A stretch of DNA of 64,000 nt from Aphrophora alni (Eukaryota; Arthropoda; Insecta; Hemiptera; Aphrophoridae). The DNA lies in contig OY740772.1 in the NCBI GenBank assembly GCA_963513935.1, positions 10,572,098 through 10,636,097 on the forward strand, written 5' to 3'. The translations under genes were made by a program, and so were the position numbers. Below the pieces are notes generated by a model, which made no database searches, was not told the DNA's origin, and worked only from the letters and a program-made list of their open reading frames with translations. Positions within the stretch are counted from its first letter, which is position 1, and the number at the start of each line of letters is the position of its first letter. Shown piece after piece: positions 46,919 to 57,609 of the stretch.

Positions 46919-47604
46919 GGGGTGTATATAAAGTCCCGCACGGGCTTAATATTTTCTAAACGACAACAGATAAATCAATAAGATTTGGTACATCAACACC
47001 ACACCTAAAAATCTACTTTTTTAAGGAACTATCAATTTTCTGTCATATCATGGGGACGTCCCGCAAGGAGTCAGAAGGAAATCTTAAATAGGAGCATAGG
47101 TCAATATGCACATCATTTTAAAGGGCTTAGCTAGCAGAGTTTAATGCCGCAAACCGCATTCAAAAAGGTTGATCCAGTACAAAATGGCGGCTGTTCAAAG
47201 GTTTTAATTTGTTACATTTTATTAGTACAGTAGCCACAATCCCATTAAAGCAAAACTGCAACTAAATGAATACTGCTGCTAAATACTACATTATGCGTGT
47301 CAATAGAGAAGTGAATTATGACGTTAGTTATCCTCAAGGGTTACAAATTTGGTCCTAACTTATTGATAACGAGGTAAACCTGGTAATAGTAACAATTAGA
47401 AAGTTCTTATCTTTGGGTCGCCGTTTGCTCCTATTTAAGATATCCTTCTGACTCCTTGCGGGACGTCCCCATGATATGACAGAAAATGGATAGTTCCTTA
47501 AAAAAGTAGATTTTTAGGTGTGGTGTTGATGTACCAAATCTTATTGATTTATCTGTTGTCGTTTAGAAAATATTAAGCCCGTGCGGGACTTTATATACAC
47601 CCTG
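46918..47604. mobile_element. Mariner-type MITE, 687 bp, 179-bp TIRs
   Basis: Arms 46918-47096 and 47426-47604 match at about 176 of 179 bases. Ends are CGGGGTG and CAGGGTG (complement), flanked by TA. The sub-terminal GTCCCGCAAGGAGTCAGAAG block is shared with 11057-12132 and 56988-57245. No transposase is present. High arm identity suggests recent activity in this genome. Confidence 0.85.
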
Positions 47605-47609
47605 TATAT

Positions 47610-49540
47610 AGTTTGACTGAGCTAAAAATAAAAACATATATACAAATACGTATTTGCTCCGCGAATTTCCTGTACTTTAAAGTTATAAATTGAATCACAT
47701 AAAGTGGAACCTGAACTGAAAAAAACAAACAACTTCTCTGGGCTTAGATCTTAGAAATGCATTATTCCTAAGATATAAGTGAAGGCTGCACTTGTAAAAT
47801 ATCAACTAGGATATTAGAGTAGTTTTAGTTGTGGGGGGATGGAGTTACATTTCAAAATATAATACATGTAGTTTTAATTATATAACTAGAGGAGTTTTAT
47901 GGTTTCTACTACGTTTTGATTGTTTTGAAAATTGTATTTAGGGTGCCTTATTTCTTGTTATAATATTACTTGGAAAGGTGATGGTCATTACAGAAAAATA
48001 TTTATATTAATGAAATGATGGATATTAATATCAAGAGAAACGGACAAAAACATTGTTTAGCGGTTTTAGCGAATACTTAAGGTCATGAGCAGGGGCTTCA
48101 TCAGCACAGTTCAGAATAAAATATCTGAATATTTAACAGCGTAGCCGGAACATATTTTCCTAGGTTAATTTCTAATGTAGGTCTAATATCAAACTTTAAA
48201 TATATAATGTGGAAGGAAATTACTTTCACCGTGGTTGTGCCCTTCCGAAAGGATTACAATAGCAAGGGAAATGTTTTCAAAACTATAACTTATTATAATT
48301 GTAATTAAACAAATGAAATAGGCAGAGAATATGGATAAATAGTCAGATTTGTTATCTGCAGGGAACTAATTTAATAGTTTCACAATAGATTAGAAACAAT
48401 AGTTTAACATACACAAATTATTAAAATTTATGATTGATATTTTTAATTATTAAATGAATGATTCGGTGGGTGATTATCCAAGAAATGACACTGTCACAAT
48501 AACGCCATCTTTATTAAAACAATGTTTGTAACTTGTACAAAATTACGAATCTTTCTACGTTCAGTAGATTTTGGTTGACAATCAACATTCAGTCTCTCCT
48601 TATTGTGACTTAGAATGTTTACACAATTTGATCACAGACTATAAGGCATTCAGCGCACATCATCCTTGATCATTTGTAGTCAATCAGACACTAAGTTCTT
48701 AATTAATTCCTTTCCACAAAGACCATAAATAGACTGAATGATAGACGTCATTCCAAGTAGAGTAAATGTCGATAACGATCAAAAACTATAAAAAATTTAA
48801 GTCAACAATATTTTCCTTTTCCGTAATTTGAAAGTGAAAATCATTAAGTTAATAATTGTTTTCCGGTAACAATGAAAGTTAAATAAGTAATTCAGTTATC
48901 GTTTTCGTTGCCTAGTAACGAATAGTAGAAATAAATGTCATGTGTTTAAAGTTTATTTTTAAATGAAAGCATTATTAGAAACTGAAAAGATAACCTTGTA
49001 TTTATTAAAGGTTTATTTGTTGTTAAGTCTATGTTCAGACAGGCTGAATTTATATTTAAACAATTTATATATTTTAGCTCTAATTAAACTAATCGTGCAC
49101 AAATGCTTATCCGTGAATTTCAAAAAGAATATTCGTCTTTATTAAATACCTTTTGTGTAGTAAATTGTAGTATTTTAAGTAAATCTACTTAGTTACACGG
49201 TTTCGCTGCACACAGGCAGCATATTCAGGGTAGTTAATAATTGAAAAAAATATCACACATTAGAAAACACTAAAACATTTGTAAAAACATGTTTTTGTTA
49301 GCGGTATTTAGAATAGATATCAACAAAATCTTGCAGATATACTACATAATCGAAGACTGTTTTAAAAAAGGAGTTGTTTTGTACTTTGTACAGAGAAAAT
49401 CTTATAAATTTATTTGAATTTTGTTCTCTCACTGTCGTAAATGGAGTGAAATATAATTTTTTATTTAGTATATTGTCCGGGTTATTTGTGAGATGTCTGT
49501 AAATTTTCTATTCTTGTATTAAAATAATTATGTGTACTTT
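47610..49540. other. AT-rich stretch with one weak hammerhead remnant
   Basis: Minus-strand CTGATGA at 48098-48104, followed by AGCCCC and, some 30 bases on, GCTAAAACCGC, looks like another decayed hammerhead (about 48059-48110). Nothing else is recognised. Confidence 0.35.
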
Positions 49541-49545
49541 ATTTA

Positions 49546-49751
49546 GTCTATGTTATATCGCCATGTACTGAATGCTGAGTGCTTGTTATCCATTAAATGT
49601 TCTGCAAATGCGGAAACTGTTGCTTGTGTTTTTGCTCTTCTCTGAATCTTTCTTTAAATGTTCTATCAGTCTGCCCAGTCTATTGTTCATCACTTTCGTT
49701 GCAATTTAGTTTGTATATGACACTGTTAAAATATTTAACTTTTTTATTCTT
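49546..49751 (-). pseudogene. Penelope-like element GIY-YIG endonuclease relic
   Basis: Minus-strand translation gives KVKYFNSVIYKLNCNESDEQ, a stop (TAG at 49682-49680), and TGQTDRTFKERFREEQKHK. After a frameshift it gives SAFAEHLMDNKHSAFSTWRY then NID. This is the GIY-YIG endonuclease of Penelope-like retroelements: (G/V)-I-Y-K-L-x-C-x-x-C for the GIY strand, Y-(I/T)-G-Q-T-x-R-x-F-x-x-R-x-x-E-H for the YIG strand and catalytic Arg, then S-x-F-A-x-H-x-x-x-x-x-H. The tyrosine of YIG has become the stop codon. The EH of the helix reads EEQ. The upstream reverse transcriptase is not found, because the tandem repeat at 49822 replaces it. The relic independently supports PLE activity in this genome. 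Confidence 0.75.
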
Positions 49752-49821
49752 AGGAGGGTTTTCTAGACTGTAATAACAGATCGTGTATATTTGTATAACG
49801 TTATATAGATAAAGACATGTG

Positions 49822-50292
49822 AAAGAATAGTGTGTGGCAAAATGTGACAAAAAGATGATCCATGGAAAGACAAGTGTAAGAATAGTGTGTGGCAAATGTG
49901 ACAAAAAGATTATCCATGGAAAGATAAGTGTAAGAATAGTGTGTGGCAAATGTGACAAGAAGATGATCCATGGAAAGACAAGTGTAAGAATAGTGTGTGG
50001 CAAATGTGACAAAAATATGATCCATGTAAAGACATGTGTAAGAATAGTGTGTGGCTAATGTGACAAGGAGATGATCCATGGAAAGACATGTGAAAGAATA
50101 GTGTGTGGCAAATGTGACAAGAAGATGATCCATGGAAAGACAAGTGTAAGAATAGTGTGTGGCAAATGTGACAAAAATATGATCCATGTAAAGACATGTG
50201 AAAGAATAGAGTGTGGAAAATTTGACAAGAAGATGATCCTTGGAAAGACATGTTAAAGAATAGTGTGTGGCCAATGTGACAAGAGAGGATCG
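49822..50292. repeat. 54-bp minisatellite, nine units
   Basis: GTGTGTGG-type landmarks at 49830, 49885, 49939, 49993, 50047, 50101, 50155, 50209 and 50263 give a 54-bp period, 55 once. The plus frame reads SVRIVCGKCDKKMIHGKT per 18-codon unit, with a C-x2-C pair. It is broken by a +1 base in unit 1 and stops in units 5 and 9. The minus frame is also open. I take it as a non-coding array. Confidence 0.85.
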
Positions 50293-50439
50293 AAACAGAA
50301 AGACCATTTATCTAGAAGAAGCAGAAGAGTTGGTGTCAGTTATCCGTAAAGTTATAAATATAATAACAGCGTTTCTTTTAAAATTAAAATACAGTGGAAA
50401 TCAATGTGTTCTTATTTAAATGAATTATTGAAAATGTCG

Positions 50440-50573
50440 GTGATTCAAGATGGCCGTCAAAAAATCAAAATCTCAAAAAATAAACGGTACTAAACGCACT
50501 CTAAATTTGAAGTTTCAATTTTAAGCTTTTCTCTAAACTCTGACTGCGTTCCTAAGTTATTTCACACTCTGTA
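50440..50573 (-). mobile_element. Mariner-type MITE end
   Basis: Minus strand starts CAGAGTGTGAAATAACTTAG next to TA and leads to GACGGCCATCTTG. Internal CCATCTT/AAGATGG blocks recur at 47197, 56246 and 58480. The opposite end is not found. Confidence 0.4.
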
Positions 50574-51239
50574 TGTATATTGAACGACCCACAAAATTAG
50601 TGCATATACTACCACCAAGGTGGCGACTGAAATATCTTTATTTCTATTGTATAAATTATCTAAAAACACCATACGTGATTACTCCAATAATGTTTGTGTT
50701 GTTACATGAACCTGAGACACTCTGTATACAAACTTTAACCCAGATACATTATGCATGACTTTCTGCTAACTTTAGCACAACGTTATTATCAAGAAATAAT
50801 TCCTTTTCCTACTTCCCCATGTCTTTCATCATATATGTTTATATCAACTGACAGAAGAAATTAGTTCAAAGTAAGAGTTTTGAAAACATTTCTCTTGAGA
50901 ATATTATCATATAGCAACATTTAAATATATGAAAGTGAACTCTTTTCCCGTTGGAAAATTAAAATGATATATTCCATTTGATATTAAGTCTACATTATAA
51001 ACTCTTAAAGTAGGAAAACATTTGGATTATAAATACCACCGGCATGATCGGTTAAGACTAGCTAAAACTATTTGTCAGGCAAAATGTCAGTTCTGTAGTT
51101 TCAGTCGAAAAGTGAAAACGACGTTTTTGAAAACATATATGGGGACTAGTCTAAAATTTTGAGATAGTAAAAAGAAGAAATTGCCCACATTGTAGCCAAA
51201 ATATACAGTGTCTTGAAAATATTGTCCCCATATAAATAC

Positions 51240-52128
51240 ACATGTGTCCAAAAAGTCCCACTCCCTCCTTTTTTTTTATTAATGGAAATAGACAGATTTG
51301 CGTTTGGGGAAAGTTTAGATAACCAAAGGAGGAGTTTTTGAAGTATCAAAACTTTCAACCCTTACCCCCAAAATGGGGTAGTTTGTGGGTAAGTCAATAA
51401 TTTTAAATAGCAATCCCTATTGAGTGTAACCTCATTTTAAAGGTCTTTTCAAAATAAGAATAATGGCGCAAACTAGAGGTCTCTAAGTTCATCCTACCCA
51501 ACATAGCGACCATATATTATGGATGAAAATAAGAAAAAAAAAGTTTCAATAAATTTCTGAAAACGACTGAGTTTTGTAGTCAAAACGCTTAATTTGAAAA
51601 AAAAAATTATAAAAATTTCGTTTCCTTGGTAACGAAAACAATAATTAAGTTATTTTTGAGATTGTGTTTGTTATCTGGGTAGCAGTGTGTGATTTTACCT
51701 GTTAAGTCAAATTAAAATATTTTTTGTGTTTGGTCAATTACTGTACTCTATTCAGGTTTTAGAATATACTCTTCACGTCTAAAATTTATACTTATAACAT
51801 GATAGTGGTTTCAAAGTGGTCGCCGAAAATTCAACGGTACAAAAAATAATCAGTTCAAATGTTAGCATTTCGAAACAAGATATCGGATTACTGCTTCGCA
51901 ATGAAAACTGAAAAAAGAAGAACTGTTAAAAGATCTGACAAGAGATTTGAGTCAATGGACCGGTGTGAGTTATACCGAATGCTCCAACATATCCATGGCA
52001 CTGCCTCTGGTAGTGATAATGACCAACGTTCAGATACGGAACAACAGCCTTCTCAATGTTGTGTACAGTAAAATACTTTCTTGCTTATTGCTATGTGCGC
52101 TTCGGATTTATTTAAAACCCTGTATAAA
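51240..52128 (+). mobile_element. Mariner-type MITE, possible full copy
   Basis: The left end TGTGTCCAAAAAGTCCCACT and inner blocks (CAATAATTTTAAATAG, TTTTAAAGGTC) match the arms of 59273-60327. The right end may be AAACCCTGTA at 52118. TIR match is weak. Confidence 0.4.
51859..52071 (+). CDS. Unassigned 70-codon open frame
   Basis: ATG to TAA. It reads MLAFRNKISDYCFAMKTEKR, then RTVKRSDKRFESMDRCELYR, MLQHIHGTASGSDNDQRSDT and EQQPSQCCVQ. The first half is basic; the second is hydrophilic and acidic/Gln-rich. Composition and codon use look more protein-like than other frames nearby. It falls inside the putative MITE at 51240-52128, so it may be a captured or degenerate transposon frame. There is no domain I recognise and no promoter evidence. 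Chance is the main alternative. Confidence 0.2.
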   Translation: MLAFRNKISDYCFAMKTEKRRTVKRSDKRFESMDRCELYRMLQHIHGTASGSDNDQRSDTEQQPSQCCVQ

Positions 52129-52469
52129 CATGTTTTGAACGACCCGCAACGTTGAGATTTCTTCGCGATAATAAACAGTAGAGAAACGTCAAACAGGCAG
52201 CTCAAGAGGATAGAAGAATAACCCAACAAATAAGAAAGATAACCAAGATAGACTTCAGAAACATGAAAGAAAGAACATCTTGCTCCCGCTATTAATTTTA
52301 CTGGAACTAAACGTTTACAAGTGAATATCTAGGAATTGTAACTTATGGAGTGTAAAATAAATTTGTTCTTAAGTTGAAGGAGCCATTAAGGTATTTTCCT
52401 ATCAACATCATTCAGTCTAATAGATCCAGATCTTTATAATTTATCGCACAAAAGTTGATTTCTTGAGCC

Positions 52470-52700
52470 TTGTAGGAAATGTTAAATTGTATTATTAGAT
52501 CAAGGGGTGTAAGTAACACAAATTGTTACACAGATTTTCAGAACCTCGTAATTGTTTATATTACTACTTTGTTGATAAGACCCAGCGAGTATCGCAGTAT
52601 CGAGGTATCTTCACTCGTTTCGAGAGCGTCGGTTATTCGACCCAGTCGGATCTCGTAAGTGCGGAGTCGAAATTAGATTTTTGACAATATCTTCGTTTTT
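52470..52700 (+). repeat. Dispersed family X, copy 4
   Basis: Both blocks are present: GAGCCTTGTAGGAAATGTTA (52464) and CTTCACTCGTTTCGAGAGCG with CGGATCTCGTAAGTG (52610-52662). Confidence 0.55.
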
Positions 52701-53109
52701 TGTCATCGTAGAAACGTGGTGTTGGTACGATTACATGAAGAATTGAAATCTTCAAACTTACCTTAGTGTCTCGTAAGGTAATTAAGTGAAAATCAAAAAC
52801 TGTTTAAAACAGCCGTCATTTTTACATTTTACATAATTTCGCTTCTATACGAGTACATTATAGTCCCCTAAACCAAATTTCATGTTCCTATTTTATTTTT
52901 GTGGGCACTATCGTTCTTACAGACGTAAATTTCAACGACTACGTATTGTCAAAAATTACTTTTTACGTTTTCTGAAACTGTTAAACTTGAAAATCAGATA
53001 AAAAACGGACAGTGAAATGTTTTCTAATAACAAATATACCTGATACTTTCGTATACTGAGTCCTTTGTCGTAGTACTATGAGTTGATTTGTATTTTGGTG
53101 CTACTTTGG

Positions 53110-53330
53110 TTTCAAATTAAAAAAAGAGGATAATTTTAATAGCTTTGTGGAATCAGAATAAATTTAATCATAATTGAAGAATAAAACGCTTTCACCACAG
53201 CTTACAGAATAGCTGCGAGGTAATTTAGTAAATAATTAAAAATTGTTTTATTCTCTTTAAACAAAATGGAAAAAAGTTTGAAGAGTTTTAAGAAGAGACA
53301 GATTAGTTTTAATGGTAATTATAGCAATGT
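53110..53330 (+). repeat. Dispersed repeat, pair with 56440-56690
   Basis: Shared order: TGTGGAATCAGAATAAATTT, AACGCTTTC, GAGGTAATTTAGTAAATAAT, GTTTGAAGAGTT, TTTTAATGGTAATTA. Divergence is about 25%. Confidence 0.6.
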
Positions 53331-54680
53331 AAATTTCGTGTAACTAATGTACGTTGGAAAATATGTTCTCTTTAAGGTCTCATTGGGTTTGTGTTTTTGT
53401 AAAACAATAACAAAAATAATATACTCCTTTGTACTGGATGATTCAGGTAGGCTAGAACTTTTCTTACGCAATATTCTCAGAGAGTAACACGTTCCCAAGG
53501 GCACGTGTCGAACACTCTTCATTTTGTTTAAAAAAATTAATTTCTGAGAAACTGTTGAAGATTTTGAGTGTTTCGTAAGTTTTGTAGTTTTTCTATAACT
53601 TACACGTAATATTGTTTAGGGGGATTTTTGTTTTTGAATTTTATCGATGCTCATATCTCGAAACTATTGATTTTATACAGACACAAAACAAACTGCCCAA
53701 AATATTGCACAAACTGTCCACTCCAAGTAAAAACCAATTTTAAAACTATCCAAAATTTGAATTGTCAGTTACAAAGTTAAAATAAATAATGCACGCAGTT
53801 TTTGAAAAAGAAAAAAAAATTAATATAGGGCTTTATATGTGATATAAGGGCGTCCTCAGCATAAATAGTATTTATTGATAATTGGGTATGTTGTGACATA
53901 ACCTAACCTAACTTTCTGAGTTGCTAATGCTTTGGAGAATTTCTTCTTGTGTGCCTCCCCTTCTGGAAACTATATTGGAACTGTTTCACTTTAGAATTTA
54001 ATTAACATACTTCAAATTTTAAGTACCCACAGGACGTTTACTTGTAGTGTGTACGGATGTGGCTATCCTGAGGTACCATTGCTTGATGTACACTTTCTCC
54101 ATTTAGTTTTAGGTTCAATCCCTTTTGTTCATGTTTCATATCGGGTCGCTCTCGACCAAATCTTGTTGTACTCTGGTAGAGACTATTCACGGATGATCTC
54201 TATTTTTGTTTATTTTTTATTCATTTTTTGAAAGGTTTTGATGACTAAGTTTTTTACATTTAAGGGAAGAGAAGTTTCAAGTTTCACTAAAGAACATCAA
54301 GTTTTGTAAACATAATTTTGATGATAGTTTACTTTCATAGTTTTTCATTTAAAGTATTTTTTATTTTTCATTGATACTATCAAAATTAGAAATGAATTTT
54401 GTAAATTTGTACCCAATGGTGTACTTTGAGCTACGTCAAAATATGAATGTCTCTGAATATTATACTCTATATTTCTTTGATGCTGCTACACTAATGGAAT
54501 TCACATATGAATTTCTTCACGCACGTTTTTCAAATCGTGTTTACCTCTAGACACAAGAACTAATGACATAAAGGAGAGAAGCTAAAGGCATTTCAAGGAA
54601 TAGTAATTAAATCTCTTTGTTCCTTTAATAAAATACTCTCTCAGCTACTTTTATTTGCATTATTCGCAGTAATTCAGTCT
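53330..54680. other. Unassigned AT-rich sequence with TAACC block
   Basis: CATAACCTAACCTAACTTTC at 53898. No gene is supported. The 60-codon frame at 54049-54231 is not convincing. Confidence 0.35.
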
Positions 54681-54687
54681 TTGACGT

Positions 54688-55173
54688 GTGATAGTCAATC
54701 TATTCTTGTTCTCAAAATGGGTTTATCAATTTCAAATAGTGAGGGAATCGCTTTACACATCCAGACATTCTGTAGACGATTGCAGGAAGTTCTCCTTCTC
54801 CACTATCACCCATATTGAACTATTGTGGAAGGTGACAGTACTAGAATTAATCCCATATATTCAAGAAGTCCACAAGGACAATGCTATCAACAAGGGTCAA
54901 CATATACCCCATCAAATTCATGGACGTCCACTGAACATTTCACAACTGAAAAATAAACGTAAAAAATACTTGAAAATAAACTCCTACAATATGGCATATT
55001 TCAAATATTACACAGTGTCCTGGAATTCTCTGGAGCCACTTTGTAGAATTTCCTTAAGGGAAAATAAGATAAAAGTTCCAATAAACATAGGTACAAAAAC
55101 GCTTCGTTTACCATTTATCCGGCATTTTGTTTTTACACAATATCTTTATATCTTTGGAAGTAGATTAGGATAA
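54688..55173 (+). CDS. Longest non-repetitive open frame, 161 codons, unassigned
   Basis: ORF of 161 codons from an in-frame start codon to TAA, among the longest non-repetitive frames in the window. The first two thirds look protein-like: SVDDCRKFSFSTITHIELLW, then EVHKDNAINKGQHIPHQIHG and RPLNISQLKNKRKKYLKINS. The last third (after about residue 105) is read through mariner-MITE-type sequence starting TACACAGTGTCCTGGAATTC at 55009, so a former gene or transposon ORF may have been interrupted there. I recognise no domain, signal peptide or membrane segment. There is no clear promoter or intron. It could be a decayed retroelement ORF. Confidence that it is translated is low. Confidence 0.25.
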   Translation: MIVNLFLFSKWVYQFQIVRESLYTSRHSVDDCRKFSFSTITHIELLWKVTVLELIPYIQEVHKDNAINKGQHIPHQIHGRPLNISQLKNKRKKYLKINSYNMAYFKYYTVSWNSLEPLCRISLRENKIKVPINIGTKTLRLPFIRHFVFTQYLYIFGSRLG

Positions 55174-55330
55174 TAAGTTCAAATTTGGTATACAAATTTC
55201 CTATGTAGCCTTTTACAAAAAATCGGAAAGTTATCTTGTATATGTTTAAAATAGCAGCCGTTTCAAGTTTTTAACGTTACATATCTTTAAAACTGTTCAC
55301 TTTACTAACAATAATTTACAAGGAAAAAAG
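55003..55330 (+). mobile_element. Mariner-type MITE fragment
   Basis: The end TACACAGTGTCC resembles TACCGTGTGTCC at 59275 and TACAGAGTGTCC at 13024. Inner sequence ACAATATCTTTATATCTTTG and AAATAGCAGCCGTTTCAAG fits the approximately 150-bp inner repeats of these MITEs. The other end is unclear. Confidence 0.35.
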
Positions 55331-56980
55331 TTTACTTTTTAATGGAAAATGAATTAGTTTTTGTACTTTTTTCCGTACGTTAAAGGATAATTGATTTATC
55401 GGCGAAAAACTAAATTTCTTGGTAATTATCTAGAACACCAACACAACTATTGTTTTCAAATAAATTGTAAAGAGAGATAAAAAATAACCATTTCAAATAC
55501 GAATTCGGTTTAGGCCAATTAGATGAGGAATAAGTAAAATATTAATATTTTAAGTTAATACTGCAACTGTAATTAAATTGACTTGTTGTTAGACGACTCA
55601 TTATTTTATTTAAATAAATAAAAGAGTTATTACATTAATAAATATTTATTACACTTAAAAATTAAAAGAGTGCAACCATTTAATTCTATTTACAATAACT
55701 GCCCGAAATGACTACTTTCAACATGATTGCACAACTTGAATTTATTTAAGCATTGATCGCCGAAGGAACAGTTTTTGATTATTTTGATTTTAAAGTTTTT
55801 AAAGAGTCGTTATTTTTAAAAAAAGTTTCAATATTTTTCATGTTCAAAACGTTTTTGATAATAAAATTTATTATGATTATTAATTACGTTAATTATAATT
55901 CAGAAATATTTTGGTTATAGAGCAAGAAAGTACACTTTTAGTTTTTTTTTATAATTCTGTTACCCTTTAGCGTACAAAAAAATAAAATAAATAAATAAAA
56001 AAATACAAAAAAAATTAATTTCTCATTAAAAATGTAAAATTTTGTTATTTATAAATGTTTTGTAAAGTTACGGTTTTTGAGATATTTAAAGTTAAAAACG
56101 TCCGCCATTTTGATAATACCCTCTACAAGAAAAAGTTCAATTTTTTTTTTGTACTCTTGTCAAACGCTACATAACAAATTTGTATATGAAACTAGAACTG
56201 AATATATTATCTACTTCCAAAGATATAAAGATTTGGTGTAAAAAAAACAAAATGGCGGATAAATGGGAAACGAAACGTTTCGGGTCCTATGTTCACTGGA
56301 ACTTTTACCTAATATTTTACTTAATGAAGCGGTCTGTAGGGACAATCTATACGGTATATTATAAACAACATTGTCCAAACTTATTTGACATTCACTTAGT
56401 TTATCATCGTAGCTAAATCCAATGTGTTGGTAACAATTTGAATTCCACTTTACTTTAAATATGTTAATTTTAAAGACTGTGGAATTAGAATAAATTAAAC
56501 ATTATGTAGTTGATGTCGTTAGATAAACCGCTTTCCATCAGAGCTGACAAAATACCTGGCAGGTAATTTAGTCAAGAATTAAAAAGATTTTGTTCTTTTT
56601 ATTATAAATTCAAAATTATAAAGTTTGAAGAGTTATTACAGAGTGATAGATTAGTGTTAATGGTAATTACAAGAAAGTGAGTTTAAGGTGATGTTGCTTT
56701 ATCACTATGTTAAACTTGTTTCTTCAATGTGCAAATTTCTCATTAAATGTGCCATAGTTTAACTAGGAAGCAACTAGAAGATTATTGTGTAAGTTTGTCA
56801 TTGCCCTAACACTAATCATACTGCTTTGAAGGGCTGGATCGACTATTATTTATAAATACATTGCACACACTTTCTAATTCACACATCCTCAAAACCGAAC
56901 TAAAACTTATCGACACGAAACATGTCGGTATGTTAGTTGTAAATACAAAAGTGATCATGAACTCCATCTTTGAAAAAAAA
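55330..56980. other. AT-rich, repeat-derived
   Basis: Inner MITE-like blocks lie at 56040-56290 (ACGGTTTTTGAGATATTTAA, AAAATGGCGGATAAATGGG). 56440-56690 is a copy of the 53110 repeat. A GAAACATGTCGGTATG string at 56917 is a possible hammerhead 3' half without a 5' core. Confidence 0.4.
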
Positions 56981-56987
56981 CATATTT

Positions 56988-57245
56988 ATACAGGGTGAGT
57001 TTTAAGTCTCTTGTTCCCTACATATTTTATATGGTTTAAGTTTGAAATATCCATACTGGACCTTAATACCTTGCTTTTTAATGCGGTCACTGATTGTCCA
57101 ACTCCAATGGGTAACCGCCCACAGGAAGTGAGAAGAAAATTTTATATAAGAGCATTGGTCGATATGAACGACAAATTTGAAGGTATTTGTTAGTAGAGCA
57201 CAGTGTCGTAAAAACGGGATCTCGAAAGGTTAATCCTATAGAATA
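56988..57245 (+). mobile_element. Mariner-like left-end fragment
   Basis: TACAGGGTGAGTTTTAAGTC at 56989 is followed by ACCGCCCACAGGAAGTGAGA and TAAGAGCATTGGTCGATATG, matching sub-terminal sequence of 11057-12132 and 46918-47604. The 3' part is lost or replaced by a SINE at about 57283. Confidence 0.6.
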
Positions 57246-57282
57246 TGACAGGGTTTTAAGCGGGAAGGATTTTCCTTTTTTT

Positions 57283-57555
57283 ACAGGTAATGAATTTTAT
57301 ATCTCGAAAATTGCACCTAAAAAGCAAAATACGTAGGCCTACGTAAGAGCTGCAAGTCCAGAAAAATATCGTTTCTAACCAATTTAATGACTCGAAAATT
57401 GCAGCAAAAAGAAAAATTAAGTGAGAAGTGTACGTCTTATGCTGGGAAGCGACTAAGGAAAGCTCAGTTAGTAGACCATTGACGCGTAAACCCAGAGGTT
57501 CTAGGTTAATTTCCCAGTCCAGGTCATATATATTATGTTTCACTGGAAATATTAT
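57283..57555 (+). mobile_element. tRNA-derived SINE, copy 1
   Basis: Shares about 270 bp with the minus-strand copy at 61055-61322. The tRNA-like part is at its 3' side: AAGCTCAGTTAGTAGACC (box A type, about 57457) and GGTTCTAGGTTAATT (box B type, about 57497). CTCGAAAATTGCA is duplicated internally (57304 and 57393). Confidence 0.65.
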
Positions 57556-57598
57556 AAAAATTAATAAAAAAATATAAAATAAATATAAATTAAAGATA

Positions 57599-57609
57599 GG
57601 GGGGGGGGG
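57599..57609 (+). repeat. 11-base oligo-G run
   Basis: G-run directly downstream of the SINE copy. Compare 8792, 24873 and 27284. Confidence 0.9.

Noticed and set aside
49822..50292. CRISPR-like array
   Set aside because: Units are contiguous without unique spacers and the genome is eukaryotic.
49680..50307. ORFs of 60-168 codons in both strands
   Set aside because: Shadow frames of the 54-bp array. Stops occur in homologous positions of other units.
56905..56935. Hammerhead at GAAACATGTCGG
   Set aside because: The 3' half is good but no CUGANGA or pairing stem II strand precedes it. Noted only as a possible remnant.
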